DNA of 64,000 nucleotides from Methylophaga muralis (lineage in GTDB: Bacteria > Pseudomonadota > Gammaproteobacteria > Nitrosococcales > Methylophagaceae), in assembly GCF_001720165.1 (NCBI RefSeq), contig NZ_MCRI01000007.1:24745-88744 (forward strand), in the 5' to 3' direction. Position 1 is the stretch's first letter, and each line of letters opens with the position of its first letter. Both the position numbers and the translations under genes were made by a program. The notes under the pieces are model-generated. The model was not told the origin of the DNA and made no database searches. It worked only from the letters and a program-made list of their open reading frames with translations. Of the stretch, positions 9,011 to 19,071 are shown one piece after another.

Positions 9011-9358
9011 ATGGAATCGCTGATGGCCTATGTGATCGGCATTCTGTTTGCTGCGGCGATTTATATGATGCTGCGGCGTTCAATTGTAAAACTGGTTATT
9101 GGTTTAATCATTCTTAGCAATGCTGCCAACTTATTGATTTTTGCCGTTTCCGGTATGACCCGTGGCGCCCCGCCATTAATACCCGAAGGTGCAGCAGCAC
9201 CGCTGGGAATCATTGCCGATCCTTTGCCTCAGGCATTGATCTTGACCGCCATTGTTATTGCCTTTGGGGTATTGGCCTTTGCCGTGGTTTTAATTCACCG
9301 CGCCTATGAAGTGGTAGGCAATGATGATCTGGACCAAATGAAGGACACTGACACTTGA
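9011..9358 (+). CDS. mrpC: Mrp antiporter subunit C
   Basis: A 115-residue NuoK-like subunit with three membrane helices. The pattern [17 protein letters not shown] followed by [21 protein letters not shown] is typical of MnhC/MrpC. A strong AGGAGG lies 7-8 bases before the ATG, the strongest ribosome site in the operon and useful because mrpB and mrpC are not overlapped. Its TGA overlaps the TTG start of mrpD. Confidence 0.95.
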   Translation: MESLMAYVIGILFAAAIYMMLRRSIVKLVIGLIILSNAANLLIFAVSGMTRGAPPLIPEGAAAPLGIIADPLPQALILTAIVIAFGVLAFAVVLIHRAYEVVGNDDLDQMKDTDT

Positions 9359-10863
9359 GCCCGGAAGTAGTATTACCAATAATTATCCCGTTATTTGCCG
9401 GAGCGCTGACATTAGCCTTTTGGCGCTCAACGTTTTATCAACGTTGGATCAGTCTATTTGCAACTTTCGCTTTGCTTGGCGCAGGTGTCTGGTTATTAGA
9501 AAGTACCCGTGAAGCGGGCTTTGTGGTGATGCAGATGGGCGGTTGGGCAGCCCCGTTTGGCATCACTATCGTGGCTGATTTACTTAGCGCCATTATGATC
9601 GTGTTAACCGGCATTATCGGTGTGGCAATCGCCATTTATTCAATGGCCGACACACCGGATAAACATCAAAAGTTCGGCTATTTCCCGTTAATGCATTTGC
9701 TGCTGGCCGGTGTTTCCGGTTCATTTTTGGCGGGTGATATTTTCAATCTGTTTGTCTGGTTTGAGGTGATGTTGCTGGCCTCCTTCGCCCTGTTGACCTT
9801 GGGCGGTGAACGATCCCAGATGGAAGGGGCAATTAAATACGTCACACTGAATCTGTTTTCATCTGCGATATTCCTCTCCGCCATCGGTTTGTTATACGGC
9901 ATGGTAGGCACGCTCAACATGGCGGATATTGGTGACAAACTGAGCCAGGTTGAACATACCGGCATGGTCAATGTTTTGGCGATGATGTTTTTGATTTCGT
10001 TTGGTATTAAAGCCGCCGCATTCCCGTTATTTTTCTGGTTGCCTGCGTCATATCACACGCCTTTAGTTGGGGTATCAGCCTTATTTGCTGGCCTGCTGAC
10101 CAAGGTCGGTGTATATGCTTTATATCGAATTTTTACCCTGATATTTATTGGTGATACCGAATTTACCCATACTATTTTGTTATGGATTGCCGTACTCACC
10201 ATGTTAACCGGTGTTTTGGGCGCGGCAGCCCAATTCGAATTCCGCCGTATTCTGTCGTTTCATATTGTCAGCCAGATTGGCTATATGTTGCTTGGACTGG
10301 CGTTATTCACCCCGTTAGCCATTATCGGCGGGGTGTTTTACATCATGCATCACATTATTGTGAAGACCAATCTGTTCCTGATAAGTGGTGTGGTGTATCG
10401 ACTGCTAGGCAGTTATGACTTGAAAAAGCTGGGCGGGGTTTATAAACATCGTCCAGGACTGGCCATTTTATTTCTGGTCCCTGCCCTGTCGCTTGCCGGG
10501 CTACCACCTTTATCAGGTTTTTTCGCCAAGTTTCTGGTGATCCGTGCTGGCCTGGAAGTGGAAGCCTGGGTGGCAACAGCTATTGCCTTACTGGTCGGCC
10601 TGCTGACTTTATATTCAATGATTAAAATCTGGGCGGAAGTGTTCTGGAAAAAACTTCCGGAAGGTATTGATGACTCACGATTGACGGGCAAGAAAACCGA
10701 CAAACAGCTTTGGGTGATGTTGATACCGGTGGTCGGCTTAACTGTATGCACGTTGTATATTGGCCTTAACGGTGAGCCCATTTATCAATTAGCCAGTGAG
10801 GCAGCCGATCAGTTGCTCAATCCTGCAGGTTACATTGAAGCGGTGTTAGGAGAGAGACCATGA
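9355..10863 (+). CDS. mrpD: Mrp antiporter subunit D
   Basis: A 502-residue NuoN/NuoM-like subunit with about 14 membrane helices. The proton path residues are in [18 protein letters not shown] (glutamate), [16 protein letters not shown] (lysine) and [12 protein letters not shown] (lysine). It starts at TTG 9355, overlapping the mrpC stop (TTGA), with AAGGA nine bases upstream; no better in-frame start exists before the conserved N-terminal helix. The stop overlaps mrpE by four bases. The conserved glutamate and lysines all appear present, so the subunit should be active. Confidence 0.95.
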   Translation: MSPEVVLPIIIPLFAGALTLAFWRSTFYQRWISLFATFALLGAGVWLLESTREAGFVVMQMGGWAAPFGITIVADLLSAIMIVLTGIIGVAIAIYSMADTPDKHQKFGYFPLMHLLLAGVSGSFLAGDIFNLFVWFEVMLLASFALLTLGGERSQMEGAIKYVTLNLFSSAIFLSAIGLLYGMVGTLNMADIGDKLSQVEHTGMVNVLAMMFLISFGIKAAAFPLFFWLPASYHTPLVGVSALFAGLLTKVGVYALYRIFTLIFIGDTEFTHTILLWIAVLTMLTGVLGAAAQFEFRRILSFHIVSQIGYMLLGLALFTPLAIIGGVFYIMHHIIVKTNLFLISGVVYRLLGSYDLKKLGGVYKHRPGLAILFLVPALSLAGLPPLSGFFAKFLVIRAGLEVEAWVATAIALLVGLLTLYSMIKIWAEVFWKKLPEGIDDSRLTGKKTDKQLWVMLIPVVGLTVCTLYIGLNGEPIYQLASEAADQLLNPAGYIEAVLGERP

Positions 10864-11333
10864 TTGGTTTTTTCTTAAATATTGTATTAGCTCTTTGCTG
10901 GGTGGCGTTGACGGGGAGTTTTGGCGGTCTGAATTTTATCTTCGGTTTTGCGTTGGGCTACATAGTGCTCGCCATCGTACAACATCAGTTACCTTCAATG
11001 AGTGGCTATGCTCAACGACTGCCACTGTTATTACGTTTTTCCGGTTTCTTTATCAAAGAACTGGTCAAAGCTAACTACAAAGTCGGTTTTGATATTTTGA
11101 CTCCACCCTGGCATATGCAGCCAGGCGTAATCGCTTTTCCACTGGAAGCTAAATCGGATTTTGAAATCACCATGGTGGCAAACTTTATTTCATTAACTCC
11201 GGGGACATTAACGCTGGATATTTCGGATGATCGTCGTGTGCTGTTTATTCATGCGATGTTTTTGCAAGATGAAAAAGCGTTGTTAACCGAACTCCATGAA
11301 GTCGAACGGCGTTTGCTGGAAATTTTGCGCTGA
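10860..11333 (+). CDS. mrpE: Mrp antiporter subunit E
   Basis: A 157-residue MnhE-family protein with two N-terminal membrane helices and a soluble cytoplasmic part. Family signatures include the ELVKANYKVGFDIL segment and VANFISLTPGTLTLDIS followed by FIHAMFL. It begins in the mrpD stop (ATGA), with AGGAGAG at 10847-10853. MrpE is the subunit most distant from complex I and is thought to support assembly or stability of the antiporter. Confidence 0.95.
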   Translation: MIGFFLNIVLALCWVALTGSFGGLNFIFGFALGYIVLAIVQHQLPSMSGYAQRLPLLLRFSGFFIKELVKANYKVGFDILTPPWHMQPGVIAFPLEAKSDFEITMVANFISLTPGTLTLDISDDRRVLFIHAMFLQDEKALLTELHEVERRLLEILR

Positions 11334-11343
11334 GGAGCCTTAT

Positions 11344-11616
11344 GTGAATACGTTTGTGATTAATCTCGTTTATCTGATGTTATCTACTGCATTGCTACTC
11401 AGCTTCGTCAGAATGGCCAAAGGCCCTTCGTTGCCTGATCGTGTTGTGGCACTGGAGCTTATTGCTTCTATCGTCGCCGGTATTGTCGGTGTGCATGCCA
11501 TTGATACCGGTGTCAGTAGTTTTCTTGATGTGGCCATCGTTTTGGCGTTAACAGCATTTTTGGCGGCCATTGGTTTTGCTCGCTTTCTGGAACGTGGAGG
11601 CCCACGTGATGACTGA
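11344..11616 (+). CDS. mrpF: Mrp antiporter subunit F
   Basis: A 90-residue MnhF protein with three membrane helices; the segment MAKGPSLPDRVVALELIA is the family signature. The start is GTG 11344, six bases after GAGGAG (11332-11337). An upstream in-frame ATG (11296) would extend into mrpE and lacks a ribosome site, so it was not used. The stop overlaps mrpG by eight bases. Confidence 0.93.
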   Translation: MNTFVINLVYLMLSTALLLSFVRMAKGPSLPDRVVALELIASIVAGIVGVHAIDTGVSSFLDVAIVLALTAFLAAIGFARFLERGGPRDD

Positions 11617-12016
11617 TTTATTTGTCGGTTTTTTTCTGATTTTTGGTGCAGCGTTAATGCTGCTCGCCGCTATCGGTATTATCCGTTTGCCTGACTTACC
11701 GACACGGATGCATGCCACTACAAAATCAGGCGCTTTGGGAACAAGCTTGATTATGATTGGTGTGGCAGTTTATTTTGCCGACATTACTGTTGTTACCAGG
11801 GTGATTGCCATTATTGCGTTTATTATTCTCACCGCACCGGTAGCGGCACATGTAATTGGACGGGCGGGATATTTTGTTGGTGTGCCGTTATGGGAAGGCA
11901 CGGTAAAAGACGATCTGCAAAAAAACTATGATCCTGAGACCCATTCACTGAGCAGCGGTTTGGAAAAGCCGGCTCCAAGCAAAAAATCGGCAAAACCAAA
12001 TAAACGTCAAAAATAA
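11609..12016 (+). CDS. mrpG: Mrp antiporter subunit G
   Basis: A 135-residue MnhG/PhaG subunit with three membrane helices, containing GIIRLPDLPTRMHATTKSGALG, the hallmark of the family. ATG 11609 follows GGAGG (11596-11600) by eight bases; the longer frame starting at 11570 runs inside mrpF and lacks this support. The C-terminus (residues 105-135) is a hydrophilic lysine- and proline-rich tail longer than in many MrpG proteins. It is the last gene of the operon and converges, overlapping by 10 bases, with an unknown gene on the other strand; no terminator hairpin is visible between them. Confidence 0.93.
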   Translation: MTDLFVGFFLIFGAALMLLAAIGIIRLPDLPTRMHATTKSGALGTSLIMIGVAVYFADITVVTRVIAIIAFIILTAPVAAHVIGRAGYFVGVPLWEGTVKDDLQKNYDPETHSLSSGLEKPAPSKKSAKPNKRQK

Positions 12017-12552
12017 CTTTCTTCTGCTGGATATAACTGCATGACACCACTGCGGCCTTTAGCATCGCCAAGCAGCCAGATTTGTTCAAAAGGATGCGCC
12101 TGAGGTAGGACAATCTGCTGCCGATGCTTCTCAAAATCGCTTTGTTGCCATAATGAATTCATATTGCGTAACACCAGCCATACTCTCTGAGTATGGTAGT
12201 TTTTCTGTGCTTTACTACTGAGCACAGCATTGAGCGCTGCAATTAAACGACTATTGACGGGTAATTGGGTCAGGCGATGTAAAGCCGCCAGCATTTTTTC
12301 ATCTGCTTCTCTGCCAAGAATCAGCTTAGCCTCAGCTTCACTGCCATAAATATGCGCGATTTCCAAATCCAGTTTGCTGTCATTGAGATAACAGGAAACA
12401 TCCGGTTTGCGAGGCAGGTTATGCCAGATATGCCGCATCGGCGTGCCAAACTGCTTTTCATAAAGTCGCATAAACAGTTTTGCCGCTTCATGCTCTAAAT
12501 GTATTTTTTCCTGGGTACTGTTGTGCAGCGGAATGATTTCAGAATCGCTCAC
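12007..12552 (-). CDS. Hypothetical protein
   Basis: I do not recognise this 181-residue soluble protein. It has a helical N-terminus (residues 15-40), then RKPDVSCYLNDSKLDLEIAH (about 48-67), which loosely recalls the PD...(D/E)-x-K spacing of restriction-endonuclease-like folds but with alanine in place of the lysine, so no nuclease activity is claimed. The last third is a predicted alpha/beta part with WLVLRN and EQIWLLGD strands. There are no membrane segments. The start overlaps the stop of the upstream LprI-like gene by four bases (ATGA), so the two are coupled. The coding frame is clean and codon use resembles that of its neighbours. Confidence 0.65.
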   Translation of the reverse strand: MSDSEIIPLHNSTQEKIHLEHEAAKLFMRLYEKQFGTPMRHIWHNLPRKPDVSCYLNDSKLDLEIAHIYGSEAEAKLILGREADEKMLAALHRLTQLPVNSRLIAALNAVLSSKAQKNYHTQRVWLVLRNMNSLWQQSDFEKHRQQIVLPQAHPFEQIWLLGDAKGRSGVMQLYPAEESYF

Positions 12553-12959
12553 TTGGTATCTATTTTCGGCTCAGGTAACAGTGGTGGCGTGCTATCCATG
12601 TATGTCAGATAACTGTGCCAGATTTGATGGGTGCGTAATTGTGTCATGCGAATAGAACAACCCAGGCCCATGATGCTGCGTATGGTGCCGTCACGCCAAA
12701 TATCGTAAATTGAGCTACATTGGTCCAAACGATAGACCAGCCAGCTTTGCTGGGCCTTTTCAATAGATTCCACGATTAATTCATTCTCTTTGTATCGGGC
12801 CAGGGCTTCTGCAAGGTAATGCTGTAACTCCACCTCATGCTGCTCCAGTTGCTCTGCCAGGCAAACACCTATTTCATAGGTATTGTCGGCATCCGGACAT
12901 TTATCATCAGCCATCAGTTGGCTCGACACAAATAACAGAAAAAAACCAATTGCTCTCAT
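12549..12959 (-). CDS. LprI/DUF1311-like secreted protein
   Basis: A 136-residue exported protein with an N-terminal signal peptide (MRAIGFFLLFVSSQLMA) and a helical body with cysteines, resembling the DUF1311 (lysozyme-inhibitor LprI N-terminal) domain. The typical pattern of this domain, a cysteine-flanked helix followed by AQQSWLVYRLDQCSS, is present near residues 75-92. Members occur as periplasmic or secreted proteins; lysozyme inhibition is shown only for some. I chose ATG 12959, preceded by GGGA at good spacing, over an ATG at 12965 and a GTG at 12977. It is the first gene of a pair with the hypothetical gene downstream. Confidence 0.7.
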   Translation of the reverse strand: MRAIGFFLLFVSSQLMADDKCPDADNTYEIGVCLAEQLEQHEVELQHYLAEALARYKENELIVESIEKAQQSWLVYRLDQCSSIYDIWRDGTIRSIMGLGCSIRMTQLRTHQIWHSYLTYMDSTPPLLPEPKIDTK

Positions 12960-13058
12960 AACCATTCCCAAAGACACGTTTTACAAGGGTTAAAGTTAAC
13001 TATTTGTTTTATAAAGTTCCGTCTGTCATTGAAACAACTTTATAAAACGTCATAACAG

Positions 13059-14627
13059 TTAAGCTTGTAGTTCTTCTTGAATACAAATATTACGGCCTTG
13101 TTTTTTTGCCTTGAACATGGCGGTATCGGCGCGTTTAAACACATCTTCGGTATTATCGCCTTTATGAAAAGTGGCGATACCTGCGGAAACGCTAATCGGC
13201 ACAGGTTTGCCATCGTATAAAAAACGGGTACTGCCAATTTCTTCGCGAATTTTATTGGCCAAAACCATAGTTTCAGTTAACGCGGTACCCGGAAAAATCC
13301 CGACAAATTCCTCACCACCAAAACGGGCAACAAAATCAATTTCACGAGTCGAAGTCGATAAAATCTCAGCAATACGAATTAATATCTTATCTCCTGCCAA
13401 ATGCCCGAGGCTGTCATTAATTTGTTTGAAACTATCGATATCCCACACCACTAAACTCAATGGTTGTTTGTAACGCTGCCAACGAATGTATTCGGTTTCT
13501 AACGCATCCATCAGCGCCTGCCGATTGCCAATACCGGTTAACGGATCTTTGCGCACCATTTCATGTGCTTTGCGAATACCATCTTGCAAAGATTTGGTTT
13601 CATTTTCCAGTTCCTGTAAACGGTCAGTCAGTTTTTTGATTTCCAGTTGTGATTGTAAATAGCGACTCTGGTCGATGTTTCGATATTCATCTACAGCGCC
13701 AGATAATGCGGACAATCTCTCCCGAATTATTGATTTGAGTTCTCTGGGTTCGCTGGTGACATCAATCTGCTTACGAATATCATCCAAACCAGCATCAACA
13801 CGTTCACCGATCATCTGACGCTGGTTAAATGCTTCTGCATCATCTTTTACGGTAATCCGAAGCAGATCGTCCAGCTCATTAATGCGCTCACTTAAGGTAG
13901 AGAGAAAAGCTCGGTATTCGAGCTGTTGCAGCTGTGCCTGAGCACCCAATGAATTAATCAAATTCACTAGTGCATCAATGACTTGCGGTAAGTTCTTTTT
14001 ATTGGTTTGAGACTGCAGTTGGTCGCGTATTGCCCGCAGCTGTTCATTGAACATCTCTGGTAATTGCAGGTTATCAATAAGACCACATAACAACTGTGAT
14101 ACTTCAGTATTTAGTTTGCTCAACCCCAGTTTCTGCAAAATGCCTGAACGAGGTTTGTCAGTATTAACCAGAGGGACTAACTTATTGGAAAACATGTCTT
14201 CCAGTAAATTTATAAACTCAGGTAACAACTCACGGGCTTGTTCATTGGAAGCATCTTTCAATTGGATCAGCAAATTGTCTACACCCGGCTGTGAATCAGC
14301 CGGAATGCTCAGCGATAACAGAAGATGGCGTAATAACTCGGAAGCATCCGTTCCCTGCGGCCTTTCATCCATTATGCTGATATATTGCTGAATTTTTTCC
14401 AGAATATCGCTGATCCGCTCAGCATCTTTTTTACTGCGTAATTCCTGTCGAAGCGAATGTAAGTGTTTGTCTAAAGCGGGATCAATACCTTCTGAAACCA
14501 ATGCAAGCCGTCCAAGACTGCGTTCCAGAATTTGTATGTAGACGGTTTGATTCTCGTCGCGTGCAAGCAGCTCAAGATACTTTTGCTTCCATTGCTCAAG
14601 TTTATTTTCCAGTTCTTCTGCCGCCAT
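13059..14627 (-). CDS. Diguanylate cyclase with long helical N-terminal region
   Basis: A 522-residue cytoplasmic protein. Residues 1-350 are almost wholly helical with heptad-like leucine and charge spacing (for example around LENKLEQWKQKYLELLAR), ending in a coiled coil just before the catalytic part. Residues 355-522 form a GGDEF domain: DPLTGIGNRQALMDAL, a DIDSFKQINDSLGH metal/substrate segment and the active-site RFGGEEF. An RxxD pair (REID) five residues before GGEEF is the product-inhibition I-site. It therefore should make cyclic di-GMP from two GTP and be feedback-controlled. No sensor domain is recognised. The longer frame to 14702 gives an unlikely N-terminus; ATG 14627 has AAGG eight bases upstream. 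It is flanked by gaps and is likely monocistronic. Confidence 0.9.
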   Translation of the reverse strand: MAAEELENKLEQWKQKYLELLARDENQTVYIQILERSLGRLALVSEGIDPALDKHLHSLRQELRSKKDAERISDILEKIQQYISIMDERPQGTDASELLRHLLLSLSIPADSQPGVDNLLIQLKDASNEQARELLPEFINLLEDMFSNKLVPLVNTDKPRSGILQKLGLSKLNTEVSQLLCGLIDNLQLPEMFNEQLRAIRDQLQSQTNKKNLPQVIDALVNLINSLGAQAQLQQLEYRAFLSTLSERINELDDLLRITVKDDAEAFNQRQMIGERVDAGLDDIRKQIDVTSEPRELKSIIRERLSALSGAVDEYRNIDQSRYLQSQLEIKKLTDRLQELENETKSLQDGIRKAHEMVRKDPLTGIGNRQALMDALETEYIRWQRYKQPLSLVVWDIDSFKQINDSLGHLAGDKILIRIAEILSTSTREIDFVARFGGEEFVGIFPGTALTETMVLANKIREEIGSTRFLYDGKPVPISVSAGIATFHKGDNTEDVFKRADTAMFKAKKQGRNICIQEELQA

Positions 14628-14826
14628 TGTTGAACCTTTTAAGGCAATTAGACTTACTTCTACTATGGATACTACAACAGCTACGAAGGAATCTGAACTC
14701 AAAAATTAAGTGTGGTGTGATACAAATCCAAAATGCTTAATCAAAGATTTTGTAATGTGAAATAGTCTAATTTCGAGAACATTAATAAACCTCAATTAGT
14801 ACAACGTGTTATCGAACATTCAATAT

Positions 14827-17043
14827 TTAGTGAATATGTTTTACACGCTGCAACCTTAGGGCATTTAACACGACAGAGATAGAGCTAAATGCCATTGCTG
14901 CGCCAGCCAGCCAGGGTGCCAACAAACCTGCGGCCGCAATTGGAATGCCCAGAGAGTTGTAAGCAAAAGCCCAAAACAGATTCTGCCGGATATTGCGAAC
15001 CGTCAGATGACTTAACTGAATGGCATCAACTACGGCATTCAAATCGGCTCGCATTAACGCTATATCCGCCGTTTCAATAGCCACATCGCTGCCACTGCCC
15101 ATAGCAACTCCAATATCCGCCTCTGCTAAAGCTGGAGCATCATTAATACCATCACCCACCATTGCCACTACCTGGCCTTGCTGGCGTAACTCGCGGATCT
15201 TATCGGCTTTGTGTTCGGGCAACACCTCGGCAATGACCTTATCAATGCCTAACTCATTGGCGATTGCCTGGGCAGTAATATGATTATCTCCAGTCAACAT
15301 AATGACTTGCAGCCCACGTTTTTTTTAATGCGCTAACGGCTGATTTTGCTGTATCTCGAATCGTATCAGCTACCGCCAGCAGACCAATGACCTTTTGATC
15401 GACTGCAATCAATATGGCCGTTTTGCCCTGCTGTTCCAGGCTTTGTTGCTGCGCTAACCAGTCACCAACTTCAATCTGATAATCTTGCATCAATTTTTTG
15501 GTGCCAATCACAATCTGAGAGCTTTTTCCTGCTAATTCGGTACTTGCCACCACGCCATGACCACTGAGTGATTGAAAATTCTCAATATCGGTTATTGGGT
15601 TGTCGGATTGCTGCAGTCCGTTAACGATGGCTTGGGCCAGTGGATGCTCTGATTTGGCTTCAATTGCACTAACCACACTGGCAATAAAGGATTGATCAAC
15701 ATTCTCTGCCACCACAAAATCGGTTAACGCTGGTTTACCTTGAGTCAACGTACCAGTCTTATCAAACACCACCGTGGTCAGTGACTGTGTCAGTTCAAGC
15801 GTATCAGCCTGTTTAAACAATATGCCCGCCTCTGCAGCCCGACCTGAACCCGCCATGATAGAGGTAGGCGTGGCCAAACCCAGTGCACAGGGACAGGCAA
15901 TCACCAATACGGCCACCATGGTTTCCAATGCTTTTCCAATATCACCAGGCTAAACCAGAACCACCAAAGTATAAAAGTAATGATGGCAATCCCCACTACG
16001 ACTGGCACAAAAATGCCCGAGACTTTATCTGCCAGACGTTGAATAGGCGCTTTTGAACCTTGAGCCTGCTCTACGACCCGGACAATTCGAGCTAATGCAG
16101 CCTCTTCACCCAGGTGAGTTGCACGAACCCGCAGAAAACCATTTTGATTAAAGGTAGCGCCGACGACTTTATCGTTCAGGCTTTTTTCTACCGGCATGCT
16201 TTCGCCGGTCAGCATGGATTCATCGACAGCTGATTGTCCCTCAACGATCACACCATCAACCGGGATCTGTTGGCCAGGTTTAATCTGCACAATATCGCCG
16301 TGTTGCAGGTCTTTGACTGAAACTAATTGGGTTTTACCATCAGCAGATTCACGTAATGCTTGCTGAGGCTGCAGCTTTAACAGTTTTTTGATTGCATCAG
16401 AGGTATGGCCTTTGGCGCGTGCTTCAAACCATTTTCCCAGCAGAATCAAGGTAATCAATACCGCGCTGGTTTCAAAATACAGGCCATCATGTGCGGCCAT
16501 CGCGCCAAATTTAAAGGTCAGCCATACACTGTAGAAATAGGCAGCTGAAGTGCCCAATGCCACCAGCACATCCATATTGGCACTACGATTTTTTAAAGCA
16601 AAATAACTACCGCGATAAAACTGCCAGCCAATAATAAACTGCACTGGCGTGGCTAATGCCATTTGAAACCAGGCATTCATCAACAAATCTGGAACCGGTA
16701 TACCGCTGGTCCAGTTGAAATGGCCGACCATGCTGTAAAGCAATGGCAACGACAATATCGCTGCAGCGATAAACTTATAAAACTGCTTTTGCTGTAATTG
16801 CTGGTTGGTATCTGTTTGAGGCTGTTCGATATCAATCAAAACCGCGGCATAACCGGCTTTTTCGACCACTTTTACTAGACTTGCTGCATCCAGATTGTCA
16901 CCGCGAAGTGTGGCTTTTTCATTAGCATAGTTCACCTGAACCGATTTAACAGATGGTGTTTTTTTTAATGCTTTTTCAATGGTGTTGGCACAGGCGGCGC
17001 AGCGCATTCCACTAAGTTGCAGTTGAACAATTTGCTGAGCCAT
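14827..17043 (-). pseudogene. copA: Copper-exporting P1B-type ATPase, two frameshifts
   Basis: Over three consecutive frames this encodes a CopA-like Cu+ ATPase that would be about 738 residues if joined. Visible in order: one heavy-metal-associated domain with MRCAAC (cysteines 15 and 18), membrane helices, the TGE actuator loop ([11 protein letters not shown]), the CPC transport motif (IACPCALG), the phosphorylation motif [10 protein letters not shown], the SEHPLAQAI nucleotide motif, and [11 protein letters not shown]. The first shift lies near 15947-15955, where one base appears missing (AGCCTGG; adding a C restores W-F-S-P-G-D-I-G-K). The second lies in a run of eight T (15319-15326; eight A on the coding strand), where removing one restores [15 protein letters not shown]. 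The shifts compensate, so the first and last parts share a frame. Either the gene is broken or the sequence has errors. AGGA precedes the ATG. Fragments: 15901-17043, 15284-15928, 14827-15300. Confidence 0.88.
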
Positions 17044-17114
17044 TTTATGTCCTGTTTATTAATTTCAGTGAGCCACTCATCTATAGATTGGGGCACAACT
17101 GTTCAACCACAAGC

Positions 17115-18920
17115 TTACAAAGGCCATACCCACAAAATTACTGGTAAGGCTGTCAAAATCACCAAAATGGATAAAGGCAAACCCAGTTTCCAATAATCAT
17201 TAAAGCTATAACCACCCGGCTCCATCACCAAGGTATTCGATTGATGGGCAATCGGTGTGAGAAACGCACATGAAGCGCCAATGGCCACTGCCATCAGTAA
17301 CGGATCAGCCGAAACATCCATGCCATTGGCAACACTGATCGCAATCGGAGCCGCCAATATAGCCGCGGCAGCATTGTTGATGATGTTAGACAATAACATT
17401 GTCGCGATCATCAGAATCACCACCGTCATCGCAGGAGGCGCAGACTCTGCCATATTGAGCAGCAAATTAGCGATTAATTCCGAACCGCCGGTCGCCTCCA
17501 ATGCCTGACCTACCGGCAACATTGCAGCCAACAACACAATCACCGGTAAATCGAGACTTTTATACAGTTTAGCCACGGGCAATAAACCAGCAAAAAACAT
17601 TGCCACTACACCGGTGACCATCGCCGTTGCCGTAGAAACTGCATCAAACATAATAAGGGCAATAACGGCGATAAAGATCGCTGAAGCGATAGCAACCTTT
17701 CTCGGTTGTCCCAGCTGTAAGCCTCTGGAAGCCAGCGGCAAACACCCCAATTCCACCATCACCGATTTAAGCACATCGTCACTGCCTTGCATCAACAGAA
17801 TGTCACCCGCGACAAAACGAATTTTATGTAATCGTTGTTTGAGCTGATGTCCGCGGCGTGCCACAGCAAGAATATTGATTCCATAACGCTGGCGAATCGA
17901 CAAGCTGCTTAAGGTATTGCCAACCAAAATCGAGTCATGGGCCAGAATGGCCTCAACAACATCCAAATCCTGAGGTTTTTTCGGTTTTTCTGCTTCGTCA
18001 TCCTGTTCAGTTTGTTGATCGGTTTTATCTCCAGCCAGCTTTAACTTCGTGACATCGGTCAGCGCTTTCAAACTATCAGAATCGGCTTCAATCAACAGCA
18101 CATCACCTTGCTGCAAAACCTTATACATTGATGGTGTGTTGAAACGTTCGTCACCACGCAGCAACGCGACCACCGTAATATCAGCTTCATCTTCGACAGC
18201 TGCAACCAGATCCATCAAGCTACGGCCCTTATAGTCGGATTCTTCAGGCACACTTAACTCAGTGAGATAACTGCTGATTTCAAATAACTCATCGTCACTG
18301 TTTGAAGCTTGACGCTGCGGGGTAAGAAAACGTCCTAAAAACACCAGAAAAAGCACACCAACCACGGTAACCGCTATGCCAACCGGTAAAAAGTCAAACA
18401 TGCCAAATGCCGGCGAATCGGTTTGAGTCCGGTAGCTGGCAATAATAATATTCGGTGGAGTCCCGATTAACGTTAAACAACCACCAAGTAACGAACCAAA
18501 GGCTAATGGCATCAGAAACATTGATGGCGAATGACCGCTCTGCCGAGACATCCAGATTGCCACAGGCATTAATAAGGCTAAGGCGCCAACGTTATTCATA
18601 AAGCCTGAACAAATCGCCACAGTCACCGTCAACGCAGCCATTTGCAAAGTAGGACTATCTCCGGCTTTGGTCAGTTGTCGAGCAATAGCATCAACTACCC
18701 CGGCATTGACCAGTGCTTGCCCGATAATTAATACCGCCGCTACGGTTATCACTGCTGGATGACCCAACCCCGAAAATACCTCATCAGCGGGAATTAAACC
18801 GGTTAACGCAACCGTTAATAATGCAAGTACAGCGACGATGTCATAACGCAATTTATCCCAGATAAACAAACCAAGCGTTGCCGCCAGCACAGCAAAAATA
18901 ATCATTTGATCAGTGGTCAT
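17115..18920 (-). CDS. SLC13 family permease with TrkA-C domains
   Basis: A 601-residue inner-membrane protein of the divalent anion:Na+ symporter (SLC13/DASS, YfbS-like) group. N-terminal helices (1-195) contain FSGLGHPAVITVAAVLIIG and the repeat-type FMNNVGALALLMPVAI; TLIGTPPNIII is the substrate-loop hairpin motif. Two cytoplasmic TrkA-C (RCK-C) domains lie at about 205-290 and 318-400, separated by an acidic-lysine linker. The second membrane half has MLLSNIINNAAAAILAAPIA, then SCAFLTPIAHQSN. Substrate may be sulfate, a dicarboxylate or another anion; sequence does not decide it. GGGATG precedes the ATG. It lies upstream of copA on the same strand with 71 bases between them, so co-transcription is possible but not required. 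Confidence 0.87.
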   Translation of the reverse strand: MTTDQMIIFAVLAATLGLFIWDKLRYDIVAVLALLTVALTGLIPADEVFSGLGHPAVITVAAVLIIGQALVNAGVVDAIARQLTKAGDSPTLQMAALTVTVAICSGFMNNVGALALLMPVAIWMSRQSGHSPSMFLMPLAFGSLLGGCLTLIGTPPNIIIASYRTQTDSPAFGMFDFLPVGIAVTVVGVLFLVFLGRFLTPQRQASNSDDELFEISSYLTELSVPEESDYKGRSLMDLVAAVEDEADITVVALLRGDERFNTPSMYKVLQQGDVLLIEADSDSLKALTDVTKLKLAGDKTDQQTEQDDEAEKPKKPQDLDVVEAILAHDSILVGNTLSSLSIRQRYGINILAVARRGHQLKQRLHKIRFVAGDILLMQGSDDVLKSVMVELGCLPLASRGLQLGQPRKVAIASAIFIAVIALIMFDAVSTATAMVTGVVAMFFAGLLPVAKLYKSLDLPVIVLLAAMLPVGQALEATGGSELIANLLLNMAESAPPAMTVVILMIATMLLSNIINNAAAAILAAPIAISVANGMDVSADPLLMAVAIGASCAFLTPIAHQSNTLVMEPGGYSFNDYWKLGLPLSILVILTALPVILWVWPL

Positions 18921-19071
18921 AACATCCCTTTTTTGGCTGGCAATATAGCAGTTTGTCCATAGTGAAGCTTTAGTCAGGGTTAATCTGCAGAATTAAAGTC
19001 TTATGCCCTGATCATGCCGGTCGGCTTCTGCTAGACTCAATACAATATTTCTGATTAACAACGGAGCAAGT

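Noticed and set aside
15301..15340. Programmed ribosomal frameshift in copA
   Set aside because: A8 is slippery, but only one of two shifts is explained by it and the first site (near 15950) is not slippery. Known programmed frameshifting in copA is in the N-terminal region.
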